DNA of 64,000 nt from Streptomyces sp. TLI_105 (GTDB lineage: Bacteria; Actinomycetota; Actinomycetes; Streptomycetales; Streptomycetaceae), in the NCBI RefSeq assembly GCF_900105415.1, contig NZ_FNSM01000001.1:5109501-5173500 (forward strand), given 5' to 3'. Both the position numbers and the translations under genes were made by a program. Under the pieces are notes generated by a model. It was given only the letters and a program-made list of their open reading frames with translations, searched no databases and was not told the origin of the DNA. Below are positions 41,802 to 50,528 of this stretch, one piece after another (the stretch's first letter is position 1; every line of letters starts with the position of its first letter).

Positions 41802-43193
41802 ATGGACGATCTTCAGAAGGACGATCTTCAGAGGCTCCACGAGGACCTCAGGGCCGGACTCCCGGCCGAGGCGCTGCTCACCGATCCGGACGTGACGGCC
41901 TCCTACGCGCGCGACATGGCGAGTTTCTGCGCGGCCGGCGCCCCCGCGGCCGTCGTGCTCCCGCGCACGGTCGAACAGGTCCGGCACGTCATGCGCACCG
42001 CGACCGAACTCCGCGTCCCCGTCGTCCCGCAGGGCGCCCGCACGGGCCTGTCGGGCGGCGCCAACGCCTCCGACGGCTGCATCGTGCTCTCCCTCGTCAA
42101 GATGGACCGCATCCTGGAGATCAACCCGGTCGACCGGATCGCCGTCGTCGAACCGGGCGTCGTCAACGCCGTGCTCTCCCGCGCCGTCGCCGAACACGGC
42201 CTGTACTACCCGCCCGACCCCTCCAGCTGGGAGACCTGCACCATCGGCGGGAACATCGGCACCGCCTCCGGCGGCCTGTGCTGCGTCAAGTACGGGGTCA
42301 CCGCCGAGTACGTGCTCGGTCTGGACGTCGTCCTCGCCGACGGCCGGCTCCTGCGCACCGGCCGACGCACGGCGAAGGGCGTCGCCGGATACGACCTCAC
42401 CCGGCTCTTCGTCGGCTCGGAGGGCAGTCTCGGCATCGTCGTCGGGGCCGTGCTCGCCCTCAAGCCGCAGCCGCCGGCGCAGCTCGCGCTCGCCGCCGAG
42501 TTCCCCTCCGCGGCGGCCGCCTGCGAGGCCGTCTGCGCGATCATGGAGCGCGGCCACACCCCGTCACTGCTCGAACTCATGGACCGCACCACCGTCCAGG
42601 CGGTCAACAAGCTGGCGCGCATGGGGCTGCCGGACAGCACCGAGGCGCTGCTCCTGTGCGCCTTCGACACCCCGGACCCGGCCGCCGACCTCGCCGCGGT
42701 GGGGGAGCTGTGCACGGCGGCGGGCGCCACCGAGGTCGTCCCGGCCGCGGACACCGCCGAGTCCGAACTCCTCCTCCAGGCACGTCGGCTCTCCCTCACC
42801 GCCCTGGAGACGATCAAGTCCGCGACGATGATCGACGACGTGTGCGTGCCGCGGACGCGGCTCGCCGAGATGCTCGACGGCACGGCGGCGATCGCGGACA
42901 AGTACCGCCTGACCATCGGCGTCTGCGCGCACGCCGGCGACGGCAACACCCATCCCGTCGTCTGCTTCGACCACACCGACGAGGACGAGTCGCGGCGGGC
43001 GCGGGAGTCCTTCGACGAGATCATGGCGCTCGGGCTCGCGCTCGGCGGCACGATCACCGGCGAGCACGGCGTGGGCGTCCTCAAGAAGGAGTGGCTGGCA
43101 CGGGAGCTGGGCCCGGTCGGCCTGGAGATCCAGCGCGGGATCAAGGCCACCTTCGACCCGTTGGGGCTCCTCAACCCCGGAAAACTCTTCTGA
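41802..43193 (+). CDS. FAD-linked 2-hydroxyacid oxidase/dehydrogenase (GlcD family)
   Basis: 463 residues. FAD-binding PCMH/VAO domain at ~45-225 (PQGARTGLSGGANA, TIGGNIGTASGGLCCVKYGVTAEYVLGLDVVLADG, GYDLTRLFVGSEGSLGIV) and a FAD-oxidase C-terminal domain with the metal/substrate motif VCAHAGDGNTHPVV and GEHGVGVLKK. This is the D-lactate/glycolate dehydrogenase group; D-2-hydroxyacid is the likely substrate. No FeS subunit gene (GlcF) is adjacent. The start contains a short duplication (ACGATCTTCAG twice), giving MDDLQKDDLQ. Peripheral or cytoplasmic. Confidence 0.9.
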   Translation: MDDLQKDDLQRLHEDLRAGLPAEALLTDPDVTASYARDMASFCAAGAPAAVVLPRTVEQVRHVMRTATELRVPVVPQGARTGLSGGANASDGCIVLSLVKMDRILEINPVDRIAVVEPGVVNAVLSRAVAEHGLYYPPDPSSWETCTIGGNIGTASGGLCCVKYGVTAEYVLGLDVVLADGRLLRTGRRTAKGVAGYDLTRLFVGSEGSLGIVVGAVLALKPQPPAQLALAAEFPSAAAACEAVCAIMERGHTPSLLELMDRTTVQAVNKLARMGLPDSTEALLLCAFDTPDPAADLAAVGELCTAAGATEVVPAADTAESELLLQARRLSLTALETIKSATMIDDVCVPRTRLAEMLDGTAAIADKYRLTIGVCAHAGDGNTHPVVCFDHTDEDESRRARESFDEIMALGLALGGTITGEHGVGVLKKEWLARELGPVGLEIQRGIKATFDPLGLLNPGKLF

Positions 43194-43260
43194 TTCCGAC
43201 GATTCTGACGATTCCAATGATTTTGTCGATTTCGTCGAGTCCACGCGCACGCGTACGGGC

Positions 43261-43752
43261 TCACAGCTCGCCGTCCTGGGACTCGTCCGACGGCCACGGG
43301 TCGCGCAGCCACAGCTCGTCGGCGACCACGGTGGTCGCCAGGAGCTCCGCGAGCCCGTCGTCGATGCCGAGCCGCTCGGACTCGGTGCCCGGCGGCACCG
43401 CGCGCAGGGTCCGCTCCAGCCAGGCGGACACCTGCGCGGACGGGGCTTCGAGCAGGGCGTCGCCGTCGGGGGAGGAGAGGGCCATGAGGACGACGCTGCG
43501 GCCCTCGACCTTCGTGGGCCAGATGCGGACGTCCCCGTGGCCGCAGGCCCGGAAGACGCCCTCGACGAGCAGCTCGCGCGCGAAGGTCCAGTTGACCGGG
43601 TGGTCCGTGCCGATGTGGAAGGTGATGTGGACGGCGTACGGGTCGTCGGTCCGGTAGGCGAGCCGGGCGGGGACGGGGACGGAACGCTCGGGGGAGAGCA
43701 CCAGCTTCAGCTCCAGCTCGCGCTCGACGGTGGTGTTGTCGGTGTTCTGCAT
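43261..43752 (-). CDS. ssgG: SsgA-like sporulation/cell-division protein
   Basis: 163 residues of the SsgA-like protein (SALP) family unique to sporulating actinomycetes, which control septum placement and wall remodelling. Family marks: ERSVPVPARLAYRTDDPYAVHITF, NWTFARELLVEGVF, GDVRIWPTK and VVLMALSSPDGDALLEAP. The acidic tail DPWPSDESQDGEL is divergent. Position next to a GlcD-type oxidase and hppD matches the ssgG locus of S. coelicolor as I recall; SsgG there helps place septa correctly. ATG 43752 with GAAGGAG. Symbol by synteny, so slightly less sure than the family. Confidence 0.85.
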   Translation of the reverse strand: MQNTDNTTVERELELKLVLSPERSVPVPARLAYRTDDPYAVHITFHIGTDHPVNWTFARELLVEGVFRACGHGDVRIWPTKVEGRSVVLMALSSPDGDALLEAPSAQVSAWLERTLRAVPPGTESERLGIDDGLAELLATTVVADELWLRDPWPSDESQDGEL

Positions 43753-44061
43753 GGCCGTGCTCCTTCTCGCGGACGGGCCCCGGGCGGGCCTTCACCTGGA
43801 GAGAGCGGGGTGGTCGCGGTTCATTACGCGACTTCGGGAAGTTTTTCGGGAAGTTTTTCCGGGGGGTCTTCAGGGCAGGATGCAACGGCCCGAACATCAC
43901 GGGGAGTGATGGGTTCCGGTGCGCGTCCCCCCGAAGGCGGGCTTTCTCGTGGGCTCTTTGTTCCCTCGGGGACGTTCTTCGTTACTGTCCTCCTTGGGTG
44001 CGGCACGCCCGGCACGCGGCCGTGCGGATCAAAGGCGTTGTGACTGAACGGAGTCGGGGCA
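43753..44061. other. Divergent gap ssgG / RDD gene with 12-bp tandem repeat
   Basis: 309 bp of lower GC. TCGGGAAGTTTT is repeated in tandem at 43834-43857. The repeats lie about 80 bp upstream of the ssgG start codon and could be a regulator site; nothing else recognised. Confidence 0.5.
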
Positions 44062-45558
44062 GTGGCTACTCCTCCTGGAGGCGGCGGAGAGGTACCGCAG
44101 GCGGGGTACTACCCGGACCCGTCCATTCCCGGATACATCCGGTACTGGAACGGGGGCGCGTGGGTGCCCGGCACGAGCCGGCCCGCCCCGGCGGACGGCG
44201 AGGTTCCACCACACCCGCCCGCTTCGGCGATCCCGGCCGGCCCGATCCTGGCCCCCGGCCCGGCCCCGGCCCCTGCCGTGACACCGGCGACCGCCGCGCC
44301 CGCGCAGTCGGCGGCACCCGTCCGGTCGGCGGCGCCCGCGCAGTCGGCCGCGCCCGTCCAGTCCGCCGCGGCCCCCGCGCAGGTGCAGGCCCCCGCGCAG
44401 GTGCAGGCCCCCGCGCACGTGCCCGCCCAGGCGCAGCCCCCCGCGTCCACGCCCGCCCCCGCCCCCACCCCCGTACCCACGGTGGAGGAGACCGGGCCCG
44501 TCTTCCTCGACGAGGAGCCGCTCGCGCCGGAGCCCGCGTCGGCCTGGCAGGCGGACTCCTCCCGTCAGACCGGCTTCGGCGGTGACCTCGACCAGAAGGT
44601 CTCCTGGGGTGCGCCCCGCACGCCCGACCCGCGTACTCCGACGGAGTGGCCGGTCGCGGGCGGGAGCGAGCCGGAGGAGGAGCGGCCCGCCCCCCAGGCG
44701 CCCGCCGCTCCGACGCCCGTCACCCAGGCGCCTGCCTCCCCCGCCCCGACGCCCGCCGTGGATCCCCGGGCGACCGGGGGAGCGGCACGCCTCGGAGGCA
44801 TGCCGGTCACCCCGATCCCGACGCCCTCCCCGGCACCCCAGCCCCAACCGGCCCCGGCCCCCTCGGCGGCGGCCCAGGCCCCGTCCCTCACGCCGACGAC
44901 ACCGGCCACCCCCTCCGCCCCCTCCTGGACCCAGCAGCCCCACCCCCAGCCGCAGGCCCAAGCCCAGCCCCAGCCGCACGCCCAACCCCAGCAGCAGCCC
45001 CAGGAGCAACAGCCCGTCCTCCCGTGGAAGCCGCCCGTCGAAGACGTGTTCCAGCAGGCGGCCCGCGCGCAGGCCGCCGCGCGCCCCGCCGGGCTCGGCA
45101 GGCGGCTGGTCGCCCGGCTGATCGACAGCGTCGTCCTGGGCGCGCTGGTCGGCGCGGCCTCCGTGCCCTTCGTGACCGCGGCCGTCGACCACATCGAGGA
45201 CAAGATCGAGGCTGCCAGGCAGTCCGGGACCACCGTCCAGGTCTGGCTGCTCGACTCCACGACCTCCGTCCAGTTCGGCATCGTGCTCGCCTCGCTGTTC
45301 GTCCTCGGCGTCCTGTACGAGGCGCTGCCCACCGCCAAGTGGGGCCGCACCCTGGGCAAGAAGCTGTGCGGGATCGAGGTGCGGGACATCGAGGCGCACG
45401 AGCCGCCGACGTTCGGGAAGGCGCTCCGCCGCTGGTTCGTCTACAGCGTCCTGGGGCTCCTGGTCATCGGGGTCGTCAACGTCCTGTGGTGTCTCTTCGA
45501 CCGTCCCTGGCGCCAGTGCTGGCACGACAAGGCGGCCCGCACCTTCGTCGCGCGCTGA
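44062..45558 (+). CDS. RDD-family membrane protein with DUF2510 domain and long Pro/Ala/Gln linker
   Basis: 498 residues. N-terminal DUF2510 zinc-free WW-like motif: AGYYPDPSIPGYIRYWNGGAWV (residues ~15-36). Residues ~45-345 are low complexity (Ala/Pro/Gln, with tandem QVQAPA units and PQPQAQAQPQP runs). The C-terminal ~150 residues form an RDD domain: Arg-Arg-Leu-Val-Ala-Arg-Leu-Ile-Asp at its start, then three hydrophobic segments and GRTLGKKLCGIEVRDIE. RDD proteins are membrane proteins of largely unknown, sometimes ion-transport-related, function. GTG start. Followed 68 bp later by a second RDD gene. Confidence 0.87.
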   Translation: MATPPGGGGEVPQAGYYPDPSIPGYIRYWNGGAWVPGTSRPAPADGEVPPHPPASAIPAGPILAPGPAPAPAVTPATAAPAQSAAPVRSAAPAQSAAPVQSAAAPAQVQAPAQVQAPAHVPAQAQPPASTPAPAPTPVPTVEETGPVFLDEEPLAPEPASAWQADSSRQTGFGGDLDQKVSWGAPRTPDPRTPTEWPVAGGSEPEEERPAPQAPAAPTPVTQAPASPAPTPAVDPRATGGAARLGGMPVTPIPTPSPAPQPQPAPAPSAAAQAPSLTPTTPATPSAPSWTQQPHPQPQAQAQPQPHAQPQQQPQEQQPVLPWKPPVEDVFQQAARAQAAARPAGLGRRLVARLIDSVVLGALVGAASVPFVTAAVDHIEDKIEAARQSGTTVQVWLLDSTTSVQFGIVLASLFVLGVLYEALPTAKWGRTLGKKLCGIEVRDIEAHEPPTFGKALRRWFVYSVLGLLVIGVVNVLWCLFDRPWRQCWHDKAARTFVAR

Positions 45559-45626
45559 GCGGGCGCCGTCCCCCGAACGGGCGGTGATTCCTTGCGGGGC
45601 CGTCCCGCCCGGGATGCACTGCCCCC

Positions 45627-46352
45627 ATGAGCACCGACCAGCCGCCGCCCGGCCAGCCGCCCGAGGACGACCCCTTCAGCAAGAGGCCTCCGGAGCCGCC
45701 GCCGGGAGGGCCGCCGCCGTCGGGGCCGCCCCCGGGAGGGCCTCCGCCGGGCGGCCCGCCGCCGGGGAGCCCGTACGACTCCCCGTACGGCGGCGGCTCC
45801 CCGTACGGCGACATGCCCCCGCCCCCGTACGGCAATGCTTACGGTGGCGGTTACGGCGGAAACGATCCGCTCTCCGGGATGCCGCCGCTCGCGGAGACGG
45901 GCCGGCGCGTCCTCGCCCGGCTGATCGACTGGGTGATCATCGCGGTGCCGCTCGCGATCATCGGCATCCCCTTCGACATCTACCAACGGGCGAGCCGGGA
46001 CGGCAACGACTTCGGGGACACGGTCAACAGCCTCAACGGCGGCAGCCAGCTCGTCTTCCAGCTCATCACGATCGTCGCGTACATCGCGTACGACACCGTG
46101 CTGACGGCCAAGAACGGCCAGACCATCGGCAAGAAGCTGATGAAGCTGCGGGTCGCGATGCTCAACGACGGGACGACGCCGCCGATGAGCCAGTCGCTGC
46201 TGCGCGCCGTCGTGCTCTGGCTTCCCGCGCTGATCTGCTGCGCCTGTCTGTGGCCGCTGCTGATCCTGATCCTGATCGTGGTCGACAAGCCGTACAAGCA
46301 GGGTCTGCACGACAAGGCGGCGAAGACGGTCGTCGTCACCGTCCCCCAGTAG
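45627..46352 (+). CDS. RDD-family membrane protein, Pro/Gly-rich N-terminus
   Basis: 241 residues. N-terminal ~85 residues are Pro/Gly repeats (PPPGGPPPGG units, then YGGGSPYGD), cytoplasmic. The RDD domain runs ~90-240: TGRRVLARLIDWVIIAVPLAIIGIPFDIY, VFQLITIVAYIAYDTVL, GQTIGKKLMKLRVAM, WLPALICCACLWPLLILILIVVDKPYKQGLHDKAAKTVV. The KQGLHDKAAKTVV tail parallels RQCWHDKAARTFV of the upstream paralogue. The two RDD genes probably arose by duplication and share an operon. No clear ribosome-binding site; the ATG is 25-30 bp after a GC-rich leader. Confidence 0.86.
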   Translation: MSTDQPPPGQPPEDDPFSKRPPEPPPGGPPPSGPPPGGPPPGGPPPGSPYDSPYGGGSPYGDMPPPPYGNAYGGGYGGNDPLSGMPPLAETGRRVLARLIDWVIIAVPLAIIGIPFDIYQRASRDGNDFGDTVNSLNGGSQLVFQLITIVAYIAYDTVLTAKNGQTIGKKLMKLRVAMLNDGTTPPMSQSLLRAVVLWLPALICCACLWPLLILILIVVDKPYKQGLHDKAAKTVVVTVPQ

Positions 46353-46382
46353 GGACGACAACGCAGTAATACGGACGAAGCG

Positions 46383-46640
46383 TCACGAACCGATCCGGGT
46401 GTCGATCCCCGCGCCCACGCGCTGGGCCGGCACCCGGATCTCTTCGTCCACGGGGGTATTGACGGGTCGCCCGCGCACCGGCATCGTCACCGCCACGAGG
46501 GCGCCGAGCAGCAGGCCGGCGGTGCAGATCACCGCGATGCCCAGGGGTGCCGTCGTGCCCGAGAGCAGCAGCAGGGCGACGGTCGTGAGGACGACGGTGG
46601 CCGAACCGTAGGTGAGCTGTGCGGCGTTCGGACGCTGCAT
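46383..46640 (-). CDS. Small two-helix membrane protein
   Basis: 85 residues: MQRPNAAQLTYGSATVVLTTVALLLLSG, a second hydrophobic helix (GIAVICTAGLLLGALVAVTM), then a polar tail (RGRPVNTPVDEEIRVPAQRV). No recognised family. Codon usage is normal for the region and the start (ATG 46640) precedes a relatively AT-rich stretch with a candidate iron-box, so it looks like a genuine expressed gene. It is convergent with the second RDD gene and divergent from the M6 protease. Confidence 0.65.
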   Translation of the reverse strand: MQRPNAAQLTYGSATVVLTTVALLLLSGTTAPLGIAVICTAGLLLGALVAVTMPVRGRPVNTPVDEEIRVPAQRVGAGIDTRIGS

Positions 46641-46969
46641 GACGGGTACCGCCCCTCCAGGCTTCGCGGTTCGACTCTACGACGGTGGATGCCCGGAGGG
46701 TGTGACAGGTAAGCGTGACCTTACCCACGGCGCCGATGCACGGGGGGCGCACGGGGTCACGGAATCGTCAATCTTCCTTCACGGTGCGCCCGCTGAATGT
46801 TCGATAATCGGAAAACGGATCCTGCATAGTGCAGTTGACCCGTTCAAGTCAAGATCTGTCTTTTCTTGCCCCACTCCGGTCGAATGTCGTCACTTGTGAC
46901 GCGCGACCCCGCCGGACGGACACCCCACCTTCGGTCCGTGGGCGCGGGCGCCGGGGAGGACAACATCAA
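46641..46969. other. Divergent gap small membrane protein / M6 protease
   Basis: About 330 bp, lower GC than coding DNA. Contains the candidate iron box at 46705-46723, TTGACC at 46835-46840 without an obvious partner -10, and GGGGAGGA ahead of the protease GTG. Confidence 0.45.
46705..46723. promoter_or_regulatory. Candidate IdeR/DmdR-type iron box
   Basis: ACAGGTAAGCGTGACCTTA fits the pattern AGGTnAGnnTnACCTnA of actinobacterial iron boxes (known consensus TTAGGTTAGGCTCACCTAA) at 12 of 19 positions, including both AGGT/ACCT cores. It is ~65 bp upstream of the small membrane protein start. Confidence 0.4.
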
Positions 46970-49378
46970 GTGACCAACAGACGACGGGCGATCAGAGCGT
47001 CCGCAGTCGTCGTGGCGCTCGCGGCCACCGCCGCCACCGCCTCGACCTTCACCACCGCCTGGGCCGACAATCACGGCAGCGTGACGCCGGCCGGCATCCA
47101 GACCGTCGACAAGACGACGGTCGACCACGACCTCGACGGCCCCTACAGCGACCAGCAGGAGCAGCAGCGCAAGGCTGCCCTGGAGCGGGTCCTGAACGGC
47201 GACGCCAAGATCGAGAACCGTGGCGGCTCCCAGGTCGTCAAGCTCGGCGCCAAGAAGTACGTCGAGCTCGGCCGCGAGAAGACCGACAAGATCTTCACCA
47301 TCCTCGTCGAGTTCGGCGACCAGGTGGACAACACCACCCTGGTCGACCGCAAGGACGACGACACGCCCGAGCTCAAGCCGAAGTACGGTGGCGAGCCCGG
47401 CCCGCTGCACAACCGTATAGCCCAGCCGGACCGTGCGAACGACAACTCCACGGCCTGGCAGGCGGACTACAACCAGCAGCACTTCCAGGACCTGTACTTC
47501 GGCACCGGCAAGGACGCCGCCGGCAAGCCGAAGCAGTCCCTGAAGACCTTCTACGAGCGCACCTCGTCCGGCCGTTACTCGGTCGACGGCGCGGTCTCCG
47601 ACTGGGTCAAGGTCCCGTACAACGAGGCCCGTTACGGCTCGAACTACTGCGGCCAGACCAACTGCGCCAACGTCTGGGACACCGTCCGCGACGGTCTCAA
47701 CGCCTGGGTCGCCGACCAGAAGGCCAAGGGCCAGACCGACGCCCAGATCAAGGCCCAGCTGGCCACGTACGACCAGTGGGACCGTTACGACTTCGACGGC
47801 GACGGCAACTTCAACGAGCCCGACGGCTACATCGACCACTTCCAGCTCGTGCACGCGGGCGAGGACGAGTCGGCCGGCGGCGGCGCCGAGGGCAAGAACG
47901 CCCTGTGGGCCCACCGCTGGTACGCCTACGGCACCAACGCGGGCAAGACCGGCCCCGAGAACAACAAGGCCGGCGGCACCCCGATCGGTGACACCGGCAT
48001 CTGGGTCGGCGACTACACGATGCAGCCGGAGAACGGCGGCCTCGGCGTCTTCGCGCACGAGTACGGCCACGACCTCGGTCTGCCGGACCACTACGACACC
48101 GCGGGCGGCGAGAACTCCACCGGGTTCTGGACCCTGATGTCGTCCGGCTCCTGGCTCGGCCAGGGCAAGGACTCCATCGGCGACCTGCCCGGCGACATGA
48201 CCGCCTGGGACAAGCTCCAGCTCGGCTGGCTGAACTACGCCAAGGTCAACGACTGGCAGCGCTCCACCAAGACCACCCACAAGCTGGGCGTCTCGGAGTA
48301 CAACACCAAGAACCCGCAGGCGCTCGTCGTCGAGCTGCCGAAGAAGCAGGTCACCACCGATGTCGTCGCGCCCGCCGAGGGCGCCTCGCAGTGGTGGAGC
48401 AACATGGGTGACGACCTCAAGAACACCCTGACCCGCTCCGTCGACCTCACGGGCAAGACGTCCGCCTCCCTGGAGCTCCAGGGCTGGTACGACATCGAGC
48501 TGGACTACGACTACCTCTACGCCGAGGTGTCGACGGACGGCGGCGCCAACTGGACGGCCCTGGACGGCACCGCCGACGGCGTGGCCATCCCGAAGGACGC
48601 CTCCGGCGCCCCGGCGCTGACCGGCGTCTCCGACGCGCACAAGAAGCTCGTCTACAACCTGGGCGCCTACGCGGGCAAGAAGTTCGACCTCCGCTTCCGC
48701 TACCAGACGGACGGCGGCGCGGGCGGCAAGGGCTTCACCGCCGACGCCATCACGCTGACCGCCGACGGTGCCGCCGTCTTCTCGGACAACGCCGAGAACG
48801 GTGACAACGGCTGGGTCGGCAAGGGCTTCTCGCGGATCGGCAAGGGCTTCACGAAGGAGTACGAGCAGTACTACATCGCGGAGAACCGCCAGTACGTCTC
48901 GTACGACTCGACCCTCAAGGTCGGCCCGTACAACTTCGGGTTCACGGGTGACAAGGCCGGCTGGGTCGAGCACTACCCGTACCAGAACGGTCTGCTCATC
49001 TGGAAGTGGGACCTGTCCCAGAAGGACAACAACACCTCCCAGCACCCGGGCGCCGGTCTGGTCCTCCCGATCGACGCGCACCCGAGCCCGCTGAAGTGGT
49101 CCAACGGTGAGCTGATGCGCAACCGCGTCCAGGCGTACGACTCGCCGTTCAGCATCTCCCGCACGGACGGCTTCCAGCTGCACAACAAGGGCGTCGGCAC
49201 CTGGGTCCCGTCCCAGGCCGGCAACCCGACCTTCGACGACCACAAGGGCGTCTACTGGTTCAAGGAGACCGAGCGTGCCGGTGTCCAGGTAACTGACACC
49301 AACACCAAGATCCAGGTCGTCAAGGAGCCGAAGGATGGCCAGACGATCACGGTTCAGGTCGGTCCCTCGACCAAGTAA
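46970..49378 (+). CDS. Secreted M6 metalloprotease, immune-inhibitor-A type
   Basis: 802 residues. Signal peptide ~1-34 (RRRAIRASAVVVALAATAATASTFTTAWA). The zinc site is HEYGHDLGLPDHYD (the HExxHxxGxxD pattern of M6/InhA peptidases) near residue 365, with the downstream FWTLMSSGSWLG Met-turn-like segment. The propeptide region ~35-110 precedes the catalytic domain; C-terminal beta-rich domains follow, including an MAM-/VEG-like stretch (DNAENGDNGWVGKGF). Exported protease for nutrient or development-linked proteolysis. GTG 46970 chosen from GGGGAGGA; the open frame extends to 46829 without signals. Confidence 0.92.
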   Translation: MTNRRRAIRASAVVVALAATAATASTFTTAWADNHGSVTPAGIQTVDKTTVDHDLDGPYSDQQEQQRKAALERVLNGDAKIENRGGSQVVKLGAKKYVELGREKTDKIFTILVEFGDQVDNTTLVDRKDDDTPELKPKYGGEPGPLHNRIAQPDRANDNSTAWQADYNQQHFQDLYFGTGKDAAGKPKQSLKTFYERTSSGRYSVDGAVSDWVKVPYNEARYGSNYCGQTNCANVWDTVRDGLNAWVADQKAKGQTDAQIKAQLATYDQWDRYDFDGDGNFNEPDGYIDHFQLVHAGEDESAGGGAEGKNALWAHRWYAYGTNAGKTGPENNKAGGTPIGDTGIWVGDYTMQPENGGLGVFAHEYGHDLGLPDHYDTAGGENSTGFWTLMSSGSWLGQGKDSIGDLPGDMTAWDKLQLGWLNYAKVNDWQRSTKTTHKLGVSEYNTKNPQALVVELPKKQVTTDVVAPAEGASQWWSNMGDDLKNTLTRSVDLTGKTSASLELQGWYDIELDYDYLYAEVSTDGGANWTALDGTADGVAIPKDASGAPALTGVSDAHKKLVYNLGAYAGKKFDLRFRYQTDGGAGGKGFTADAITLTADGAAVFSDNAENGDNGWVGKGFSRIGKGFTKEYEQYYIAENRQYVSYDSTLKVGPYNFGFTGDKAGWVEHYPYQNGLLIWKWDLSQKDNNTSQHPGAGLVLPIDAHPSPLKWSNGELMRNRVQAYDSPFSISRTDGFQLHNKGVGTWVPSQAGNPTFDDHKGVYWFKETERAGVQVTDTNTKIQVVKEPKDGQTITVQVGPSTK

Positions 49379-49406
49379 TTGGTAAAATCGCAGGTCAAAG
49401 CATGAT

Positions 49407-49436
49407 CGGCCGTCGCCCTCTAGCGGGCGGCGGCCG
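49407..49436 (+). terminator. Terminator after M6 protease
   Basis: CGGCCGTCGCCC (49407-49418) pairs with GGGCGGCGGCCG (49425-49436), one G-T pair, 6-nt loop, 28 bp after the stop and followed by TTCGTG. Confidence 0.75.
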
Positions 49437-49500
49437 TTCGTGTTTAGGTGCGTCTGACGCGTTTCTTATTGACATCTCATCCACGGGGGAGTGGTTCCGC

Positions 49501-49812
49501 ATGCCCAATGGAGGGTTCTGCAAACTGCCGGGAGGCAGTGTGGTCGTCGCCATAGGGCTGCCCAGCCCGGCCGGCGACGGCGCCACCGTCCGCTTCCTGG
49601 TCCACGCCGCCAACCGTGCCCGCGCCCTGACCAGGCTGCGGAACCTGGGGCTGCGGGCGGTCTACCTCCGGGGCAACTCCGAGCCGCCCACCCCGGACGA
49701 GGTCACCGCGGTCCTGCACCACCCGGACGGTCTGCTGTGGAGATCCGCACCGGGCGCCGCCCAGGAGCTCTGGCACCCCGTACGGTCCCTCCCGAGGGAG
49801 CCCGCCGCCTGA
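49501..49812 (+). CDS. Small conserved-looking hypothetical protein
   Basis: 103 residues from ATG 49501 (GGGGGAG 9 bp upstream); a longer frame from 49402 would start inside the upstream terminator. MPNGGFCKLPGGSVVVAIGLPSP..., then RFLVHAANRARALTRLRNLGLRAVYLRGN and PTPDEVTAVLHHPDGLLWRSAPG. The hydrophobic/charged pattern suggests a small globular alpha/beta protein. No family recognised. Convergent with pncA (17 bp between stops). Confidence 0.68.
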   Translation: MPNGGFCKLPGGSVVVAIGLPSPAGDGATVRFLVHAANRARALTRLRNLGLRAVYLRGNSEPPTPDEVTAVLHHPDGLLWRSAPGAAQELWHPVRSLPREPAA

Positions 49813-49829
49813 TCCCGGGGCTCGGGGCG

Positions 49830-50429
49830 CTACGCGACGACCGGCTTGCCCGTCAGTCGCACGCCCGCCGTCCGGAGCTCCTCCAGGGCCCGGTTCGTGG
49901 TCTCCTCGGCCACGCCGGCCGTCAGGTCGAGCAGGACGTGGGTCCGGAAGCCCTCGCGGGCCGCGTCCAGGGCCGTGGCACGGACGCAGTGGTCGGTGGC
50001 GATGCCGACCACGTCGACCTCGGTGACGTCCCGGGAGCGCAGCCACTCCGCGAGCGTCTCCCCGTTCTCGTCGAGCCCCTCGAAGCCGCTGTACGCCGCC
50101 GAGTACGCGCCCTTGTCGAAGACGGCGTCGATCGCGCCGCTCGCGACGGCGGGCGCGAAGTTCGGGTGGAAGCCGACGCCCTCCGTGCCGGCCACGCAGT
50201 GCACCGGCCAGGAGGACACGTAGTCCGGCTCCTCGCCGGCCGGGGCGAAGTGCTCGCCCGGGTCGACGTGGTGGTCGCGGGTGGCGACGACGTGCCGGTA
50301 GGAGGTGCCCGCCGTCTGGCCCACCAGGTCGGTGATGGCGGCGGCGACGTCCGCGCCGCCGGTCACCGCGAGGCTGCCGCCCTCGCAGAAGTCGTTCTGA
50401 ACGTCCACAACGATCAATGCGCGGTGCAT
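49830..50429 (-). CDS. pncA: Nicotinamidase (isochorismatase fold)
   Basis: 199 residues. Hydrolyses nicotinamide to nicotinate and ammonia in NAD salvage. Catalytic triad Asp9 (VVDVQNDF), Lys106 (VFDKGAYS) and Cys148 (ATDHCVRAT); the metal-binding Asp/His run ATRDHHVDPGEHFAP is present. It lies downstream of pncB on the same strand, so the two enzymes give consecutive steps nicotinamide - nicotinate - NaMN. A GC hairpin between the genes may reduce or attenuate read-through. Confidence 0.92.
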   Translation of the reverse strand: MHRALIVVDVQNDFCEGGSLAVTGGADVAAAITDLVGQTAGTSYRHVVATRDHHVDPGEHFAPAGEEPDYVSSWPVHCVAGTEGVGFHPNFAPAVASGAIDAVFDKGAYSAAYSGFEGLDENGETLAEWLRSRDVTEVDVVGIATDHCVRATALDAAREGFRTHVLLDLTAGVAEETTNRALEELRTAGVRLTGKPVVA

Positions 50430-50478
50430 GGCGGGTGTCCTTAGCGGGTCGGAGGGAGTTCTTCGAGCCTAGAGACTT

Positions 50479-50499
50479 CCCCCTCCCGGCGGGAGGGGG
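50479..50499 (-). terminator. Hairpin between pncB and pncA
   Basis: CCCCCTCCC (50479-50487) and GGGAGGGGG (50491-50499) form a 9-bp stem with a 3-nt loop, about 30 bp after the pncB stop and 50 bp before pncA. Terminator or attenuator; not distinguishable here. Confidence 0.55.
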
Positions 50500-50528
50500 C
50501 GTCACCGAGGACTCCTGTGCGCGCGGGG

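Noticed and set aside
49402..49500. Longer start (ATG 49402) for the 103-residue protein
   Set aside because: It would begin in front of and run through the terminator of the M6 protease; ATG 49501 has a proper ribosome-binding site.
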